The notes under the pieces were generated by a model. It saw only the letters and a list, made by a program, of their open reading frames with translations. It was not told where the DNA came from and searched no databases. DNA of 64,000 bases from an uncultured Spirochaetia bacterium (GTDB lineage: Bacteria; Spirochaetota; Spirochaetia; CAKZLE01). Below are positions 58,461 to 64,000 of this stretch, piece after piece. A program made the position numbers and the translations under genes. The DNA lies in contig CAKZLE010000020.1 of the NCBI GenBank assembly GCA_937125225.1, forward strand, positions 1 through 64,000, read 5' to 3'. The stretch's first letter is position 1; every line of letters starts with the position of its first letter.

Positions 58461-59561
58461 ATGAAAAGATCACTAGCTTTAGTATGTCTTCTAGCACTAC
58501 TCGTACCGTTTGCATTATTTGCCGGTGGAGCTCAAGAAAGTGCAACAGAAGCACCCGTTGAAGAGCCGTATAAAGTCGCTTTTGTATATATTGGACCTCC
58601 AGGAGACCTGGGTTGGACCTACATGCATGATGTTGGTAAAAAAGAGATGGAAGCTGCTTTAGGTAGTGCTGTCGAGACCACGCTGATCGAAAGTGTAGAA
58701 GAGGGACCAGATAGTGCAAGAATCATGGGGCAGTATGCTCGTAATGGTTATGATATGGTATTTGCTACATCTTTCGGATATATGGATTATGCTCTAGAGA
58801 CTGCAATGGATAACCCAGACCTTCTCGTTGAGCACTGTTCCGGTTACAAGACTGCAGATAACATGTCAACCTATTTTGGTAGAATGTACCAGCCAAGATA
58901 CCTTTCAGGTATCGTAGCAGGTTCTATGACAGAGACCAATATCATCGGTTATGTCGCTGCATTCCCTATCCCTGAGGTAATCAGAGGAATCAATGCTTTC
59001 ACATTAGGTGCTCAATCTGTCAACCCTGATGTCGAGGTAAAAGTCGTATGGACCAACACTTGGTATGATCCAGTTAAAGAACGTGAAGCAGCGATCGCTC
59101 TTCTCGATTCAGGCGCTGATCTACTTGCTCAGCACCAGGATACAACAGAACCTCCAAAAGCTGCAAAAGAACGTGGTGCTCTTAGTATCGGTTATGATGC
59201 CGATATGGGTCAGTTCGTAGGTGAGTCAGTTCTCTGTTCACCAATGTGGAACTGGGGTCCTTATTATACAGCTACAGTGAAAGCTGGAATGGAAGGTACT
59301 TGGGAATCACACCAGTTCTGGGGTGGTCTGTCAGAAGATACGGTAAAACTCTCAGCAATGAGTGCTCTTGTTCCTGCTGATGTTCAGGCGAAAGTCACAG
59401 AAGTTCAGGCTTCGATCGTGGCTGGAGATTGGGATGTCTTTACCGGACCTCTATATGATCAATCAGGTGCTATGATTCTTGCTGATGGTGAAGTCATGAG
59501 TGATGGCGATATGCTATCAATGGGCTTCTTCGTAGAGGGTGTCGTAGGTACTGTCAACTAA
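58461..59561 (+). CDS. BMP-family substrate-binding lipoprotein
   Basis: Signal peptide ...PFALFAGGAQES; VAFVYIGPPGDLGWTYMHDVGKKEME. Confidence 0.9.
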   Translation: MKRSLALVCLLALLVPFALFAGGAQESATEAPVEEPYKVAFVYIGPPGDLGWTYMHDVGKKEMEAALGSAVETTLIESVEEGPDSARIMGQYARNGYDMVFATSFGYMDYALETAMDNPDLLVEHCSGYKTADNMSTYFGRMYQPRYLSGIVAGSMTETNIIGYVAAFPIPEVIRGINAFTLGAQSVNPDVEVKVVWTNTWYDPVKEREAAIALLDSGADLLAQHQDTTEPPKAAKERGALSIGYDADMGQFVGESVLCSPMWNWGPYYTATVKAGMEGTWESHQFWGGLSEDTVKLSAMSALVPADVQAKVTEVQASIVAGDWDVFTGPLYDQSGAMILADGEVMSDGDMLSMGFFVEGVVGTVN

Positions 59562-59563
59562 AT

Positions 59564-59583
59564 ATCGGTAGGTATCTACCGAT
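59564..59583. terminator. hairpin after BMP gene
   Basis: ATCGGTAG-GTAT-CTACCGAT perfect stem. Confidence 0.6.
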
Positions 59584-59589
59584 CTAATA

Positions 59590-59615
59590 CACAGGCGGGC
59601 ACTAGTCCGCCTGTG
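59590..59615. terminator. second tandem hairpin after BMP gene
   Basis: CACAGGCGG-GCACTAGT-CCGCCTGTG perfect stem. Confidence 0.65.
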
Positions 59616-59656
59616 CTCGTTTATAAAAACTTCAAAAACATTGAGAGAATCATCAG

Positions 59657-61189
59657 ATGGAAAAAAGTTCAGTTTCTACGCTCCTGAAGATGGAAGGGGT
59701 AACTAAACGGTTCCCCGGAGTCATTGCTAATGATCGAGTCGACCTTGAGTTACATAACGGCGAAGTCCTGGCACTGCTAGGGGAGAATGGCGCCGGTAAG
59801 AGTACCCTCATGAATATTCTAGCAGGACTCTATCGCCCGGATGAGGGCTTCATAACGATCAGGGGAGAAAAGGTATCAATTCATTCTCCACAGGATTCCA
59901 TGCATCTTGGCATTGGAATGATTCATCAGGAATTCATGCTCGTTCAGACAATGACTGTAGCTGAGAATATAGTTCTGGGACTTCAGGACCTTCCACTCAT
60001 CCCTCCTATGGCAGAGATAAAGAGGAAGATCATAGAGCTCTCAGATAGGTACAGTCTCAAAGTCGATCCCGACAGATTCATCTATGAGTTGAGTGTCGGA
60101 GAACAACAACGAGTCGAAATATTGAAATTAGTCTATCGTGGTGCAGAGGTTCTGATCCTCGATGAACCCACTGCGGTATTAACTCCTCAGGAATCCAGAG
60201 ATCTTAACGGGATCATCAAGACCATGCTCTCTGAGGGGAAATCGGCGATCTTCATTACCCATAAGATGGATGAGGTACTGTCCTTCTCTCATCGAGTCCA
60301 GGTGCTTCGTCAGGGTAAGACCGTCGCTGCCTGTAAGACCGAGGGGACCACTCCTCAAGAGCTTGCGAATATGATGGTGGGAAGAGAGATTCTCTTTAAG
60401 ATCAAAAAGGCTCCCTATAGACCTGGAGAACCAAAACTGATCTTAGACGGGGTGACTGTAGAAGATCCTACAGGCCGTCCAGTCCTCAAAGATATATCCC
60501 TCACGATCTATGAAGGTGAGATTCTTGGTATTGCCGGAGTCGCTGGAAATGGACAGACTGAACTCACTGAGGTCATCACTGGTCTTCAGAAGGCCGTGTC
60601 CGGTAGGATCACACTCGATTCACAGGATATGACGAACAAACAACCATTACATCTGATCAAGGCCGGGATGAGTCACATACCAGCAGATCGTGGTGCCATG
60701 GGTATCGTGGGTGATATGAGTGTCGCTGACAATCTCGTAATGAAGAGATATCGATCAGAACCGATCGCAAGTAGGCATGGAGTCATGCATGCAACCAAGA
60801 TCTTCGGATTCGCAAAGAAGATGATCTCTTTCTTCAAGATTGCCACACCAAAACCTGAGACACTAGTGAAGTTCCTCTCAGGTGGGAATATTCAGAAGAC
60901 GATCCTCGCTAGAGAGATCGACTCCTGCGGTGGAGTGCTCATTGCGGTATATCCCTCAAGAGGTCTCGATGTAGGTGCTACAGAATCAGTAAGGAATAAT
61001 ATCGTTGCTCAGAGAGATAAAAAGGCCGCAGTACTGCTCGTATCAGAGGAACTTGATGAGCTACTCTCCGTTGCCGATAAGATCGGTGTCATGTTCGAAG
61101 GCGAACTGATGGGGATCGTCGACGCAGCAACGACGAACAAAGAGGAACTCGGCATGATGATGGCTGGAATGAGAGGGGGAAATGCATGA
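59657..61189 (+). CDS. BMP-type ABC transporter ATPase (two NBDs)
   Basis: GENGAGKST; LSVGEQQRVEIL; second-half FLSGGNIQKTILAREI. Confidence 0.93.
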   Translation: MEKSSVSTLLKMEGVTKRFPGVIANDRVDLELHNGEVLALLGENGAGKSTLMNILAGLYRPDEGFITIRGEKVSIHSPQDSMHLGIGMIHQEFMLVQTMTVAENIVLGLQDLPLIPPMAEIKRKIIELSDRYSLKVDPDRFIYELSVGEQQRVEILKLVYRGAEVLILDEPTAVLTPQESRDLNGIIKTMLSEGKSAIFITHKMDEVLSFSHRVQVLRQGKTVAACKTEGTTPQELANMMVGREILFKIKKAPYRPGEPKLILDGVTVEDPTGRPVLKDISLTIYEGEILGIAGVAGNGQTELTEVITGLQKAVSGRITLDSQDMTNKQPLHLIKAGMSHIPADRGAMGIVGDMSVADNLVMKRYRSEPIASRHGVMHATKIFGFAKKMISFFKIATPKPETLVKFLSGGNIQKTILAREIDSCGGVLIAVYPSRGLDVGATESVRNNIVAQRDKKAAVLLVSEELDELLSVADKIGVMFEGELMGIVDAATTNKEELGMMMAGMRGGNA

Positions 61190-62250
61190 GAATCGTACTT
61201 GAAAAACGTGAAGCTCGCTCAAAGACTGTGACAGTCCTGGTCCCGATCATCTCCTTCGTCGTATCATTGATGCTTGGGTCGATCGTTCTCGGTCTCTCGG
61301 GTGCCAACCCGTTATCGACCTATGGATTCATGTTCAAAGGTGCCTTCGGTACCTGGATCGACTTCACTGAGACTCTGGTAAAGGCTATACCTCTCCTGTT
61401 GACAGGACTTGGTGTTGCTCTAGCCTTCAAGCTTCGGTTCTGGAATATCGGGGCTGAAGGGCAATTCATATGGGGTGCTATAGGAACCTCCTGGGTCATG
61501 GTCTTTTGGAATTTCCTCCCGTTACCACTACTATTACCGATAGGTCTAGTCATGGGAATGGTCGCAGGAGCTATGTGGGCAGGGATCCCTGCTATCCTCA
61601 AGGCGAATTGGGGGGTCGATGAGACTCTTACCACCTTGATGCTCAACTATGTGGCGATACTCTTTGCAGAGTACCTCTATTACGGTCCTTGGCGAGATCC
61701 TGATGGATTTGGATTCCCTGGTACCAAGCGATTTCCTCAAGAGGGGTGGTTGCCGAGGTTTGCAGGAAGGGCTCATTACGGACTATTCTTGGCCTTGGCA
61801 ATAGCTATCTTACTCTGGTTCCTTCTCTCCAAGACTCGATGGGGCTTTGAGATCAAGATGATCGGTAAGAACCAGAAGGCAGCGCGCTGTCTAGGAGTAT
61901 CAATCGAGAAGAGTATCGTCGTAACACTCCTGATCTCTGGTGCATTGGCAGGACTTGCAGGGGCGACTGAAGTTGCTGGAATATCACATAGATTACAGAA
62001 AGGTATCGATATGGGATATGGCTATACTGCGATCATCATCGCCTGGATGGCCCAACTCAATCCACTAGCCTGTATTCTGGTTTCTATACTCATGGCAGGC
62101 CTGCTTGTAGGTGGTGATCAGCTACAGATGATGGTGGGATTACCCTCATCGATGGGACTAGTCATTCAGGGACTTCTCTTGTTCCCTCTGTTAGCCGGTT
62201 CAGTCTTCACTGAATACCGTCTGAAGATCGTTAGAAAGGTGGAGGCGTAA
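61186..62250 (+). CDS. BMP-type ABC transporter permease
   Basis: LAFKLRFWNIGAEGQFIWGAI; overlaps ATPase stop. Confidence 0.92.
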   Translation: MRIVLEKREARSKTVTVLVPIISFVVSLMLGSIVLGLSGANPLSTYGFMFKGAFGTWIDFTETLVKAIPLLLTGLGVALAFKLRFWNIGAEGQFIWGAIGTSWVMVFWNFLPLPLLLPIGLVMGMVAGAMWAGIPAILKANWGVDETLTTLMLNYVAILFAEYLYYGPWRDPDGFGFPGTKRFPQEGWLPRFAGRAHYGLFLALAIAILLWFLLSKTRWGFEIKMIGKNQKAARCLGVSIEKSIVVTLLISGALAGLAGATEVAGISHRLQKGIDMGYGYTAIIIAWMAQLNPLACILVSILMAGLLVGGDQLQMMVGLPSSMGLVIQGLLLFPLLAGSVFTEYRLKIVRKVEA

Positions 62251-62251
62251 T

Positions 62252-63205
62252 ATGCAGTTGATAACAACACTTCTTGCTGTCACATTGAGTGCAGGGACAT
62301 CTCTGCTCTATGCGACGATCGGTGAGATCTATACAGAGAGATCTGGTATCCTCAACCTTGGTGTCGAGGGAATGATGATGATGGGAGCGCTCTCTGCTTT
62401 TGCCGTCTCTTTCTACACTGGGAGTCTCTTCCTGTCTCTCATTGTCGCTATGCTCGTTGGTGGTTCACTCGCACTCCTACACGCCTTCCTCTCTATTTCG
62501 ATGAGAGCGAATCAGGTAGTGAGTGGGTTGAGTATCACCCTGTTTGGAACCGGACTTGCTAGTTATCTCGGTCAGCGACTCGGGCCTGAATCAAATGGAT
62601 TCAACCTAGCAGGTATGACTGCTTCGAACTTTCAGAAGATTCAGATTCCCTTCTTAGGAGATATACCGATACTCGCGGCCTTCTTCAATCAAGATGTTCT
62701 GACCTATATGCTGTTTCTGATCGTTCCTCTCTCTTGGTACTTCATGTACAGGACTAAACATGGACTCTCCCTACGATCTGTGGGAGAGAATCCTAGAACG
62801 GCCTCAGCAATGGGGATCAGTGTGGCGAAGGTAAGATATCTATATACGGTGATCGGTGGTATGCTCGTCGGTCTAGGTGGCGCACATCTGACTTTAGCCT
62901 ATACGCCAGGTTGGTCGGAGAATGTTACCGGTGGTAGAGGTTGGATAGTCATCGCACTAGTGATCTTTGCTGGCTGGAACCCCTCTCGGGCTGTATTCGG
63001 TGCGGTCCTTTTCGGTGGTATCAATGCCATTCAGTTCAGGTTACAGGCTGCCGGTACTATGATCCCCGCCTCTTTCCTCAATATGGCTCCCTATGTAGTC
63101 ACTGTGGTCGTTCTTGCCTTGATGACGATCATAGGAAAGAAGAAGAAGGGTAAATACTCCTCTCCTTCTGCCCTTGGTAATGCCTTTTCGATCGAAGACA
63201 AGTAA
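62252..63205 (+). CDS. BMP-type ABC transporter permease
   Basis: EIYTERSGILNLGVEGMMMMGAL. Confidence 0.92.
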   Translation: MQLITTLLAVTLSAGTSLLYATIGEIYTERSGILNLGVEGMMMMGALSAFAVSFYTGSLFLSLIVAMLVGGSLALLHAFLSISMRANQVVSGLSITLFGTGLASYLGQRLGPESNGFNLAGMTASNFQKIQIPFLGDIPILAAFFNQDVLTYMLFLIVPLSWYFMYRTKHGLSLRSVGENPRTASAMGISVAKVRYLYTVIGGMLVGLGGAHLTLAYTPGWSENVTGGRGWIVIALVIFAGWNPSRAVFGAVLFGGINAIQFRLQAAGTMIPASFLNMAPYVVTVVVLALMTIIGKKKKGKYSSPSALGNAFSIEDK

Positions 63206-63225
63206 ATCGAGCAGCTCCAGAAACA

Positions 63226-63255
63226 ATAAAACCCCTGGTCTTCCAGGGGTTTTAT
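63226..63255. terminator. bidirectional terminator
   Basis: ATAAAACCCCTGG-TCTT-CCAGGGGTTTTAT between convergent genes. Confidence 0.9.
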
Positions 63256-63274
63256 CATGAGTAGCTATCTGCTC

Positions 63275-63811
63275 CTAGTAGTTCGCATCAGCGAACTCTA
63301 CCCAGCCTCCAGCTTCGACAAGGGTCTTATCGAACTCTGAGAGTTTGAATGGGATCGTAAGAGTCGTATCTCCGGAGGTGAACGTGAAAGACTGAGCCTC
63401 AAGATCTGTTACCACCGAGCACTCTTTACCCTTGAAAGTCTCGAAGAGGCTATCGATATCCTCTTTTGGAAGTTCAACTGCCATCATCCCACAGTTATAC
63501 ATGTTCTGACGGTAGATTCGTGAGAATCCCTCTGCGATCACGAGATAGATCTCATTGATCTCAAGAGCCCATGGTGCATGTTCTCTTGAAGAGCCACAAC
63601 CGAAGTTGTTCCTCGTAACGACGACCTGCCTATTCTCAAGACTCGTAGCAGGGTCGAAGCCCTCTAGTTTCAAGTCTTCGAGAAGGTAAGGCTTCAAGGC
63701 TGCCTTACTGTTCTCTGTCAAATATTTTGCAGGAATGATCTCATCAGTGTTTATATCATCCCGATCGAGGAACAGTATGTTTCCTTTGAATCTGTCTGTC
63801 TTATTACTCAT
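63275..63811 (-). CDS. leuD: 3-isopropylmalate dehydratase small subunit
   Basis: [35 protein letters not shown]. Confidence 0.94.
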   Translation of the reverse strand: MSNKTDRFKGNILFLDRDDINTDEIIPAKYLTENSKAALKPYLLEDLKLEGFDPATSLENRQVVVTRNNFGCGSSREHAPWALEINEIYLVIAEGFSRIYRQNMYNCGMMAVELPKEDIDSLFETFKGKECSVVTDLEAQSFTFTSGDTTLTIPFKLSEFDKTLVEAGGWVEFADANY

Positions 63812-64000
63812 TTGATCCCCCCTTATATGCTGGTGAATGTGCTAATGTCCCCTTGATGGCTGTAGCAGCTGCAGAGGCAGGGCTCATCAGGTGTACCATT
63901 CCACCTTTTCCCATTCTTCCGTTGAAATTCCTGTTTGTAGTAGAAGCGCAGATCTCATCGTTTGCAAGGACTCCATTACTCATACCAAGACAGGCTCCGC
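63804..64000 (-). CDS. leuC: 3-isopropylmalate dehydratase large subunit, C-terminal part (truncated by window edge)
   Basis: Reverse strand [64 protein letters not shown]. Confidence 0.92.
   Translation of the reverse strand, partial: GACLGMSNGVLANDEICASTTNRNFNGRMGKGGMVHLMSPASAAATAIKGTLAHSPAYKGGSNE

Noticed and set aside
1-64000. CRISPR arrays, rRNA, tRNA
   Set aside because: No regularly spaced short repeats and no recognisable rRNA/tRNA sequence seen; a tRNAscan-SE/Infernal run would be needed to exclude fully.

Overview
Chromosomal window from a probable spirochaete. Basis: 'FAGGQQE/FAGGAQE' lipoprotein signal peptides, an FMN-riboswitch-linked BMP-type (RfuABCD-like) riboflavin ABC transporter, and a Treponema-like SSB remnant. 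No database search was possible. The window has two parts. (A) ~1-14,035 is a visibly AT-richer accessory region. It holds two complete, near-identical serine recombinase genes plus a decayed third 3' end, an IS3-type transposase remnant, a CsgG-like/FN3 lipoprotein pair, and a LacI-ABC transporter-sulfatase cassette. It ends inside the 5' end of an ssb gene. (B) ~14,035-64,000 is a mostly core-like metabolic backbone. It includes thioredoxin, FGGY kinases, glmS, argH, argCJBD, Na/Pi cotransporter, rfu riboflavin uptake with FMN riboswitch, PRPP synthase, HPt/HD-GYP signalling, an AOR-ferredoxin / Fe-ADH module, copper ATPase/chaperone, tandem MinD-type FeS ATPases, a giant two-component propeller hybrid kinase, a second BMP-type ABC transporter, and leuD/leuC. 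The best candidate for something undescribed is the recombinase-punctuated sulfatase/transport island whose right boundary falls exactly in ssb codons, with a shared 11-bp core ATTCTCCTGGA. Other notable points are an Fe-ADH paralogue that has lost all its metal ligands, an RfuB ATPase with a missing signature motif in its first NBD, and apparent ArgR-like and LacI-like operator clusters. No rRNA, tRNA or CRISPR was recognised.
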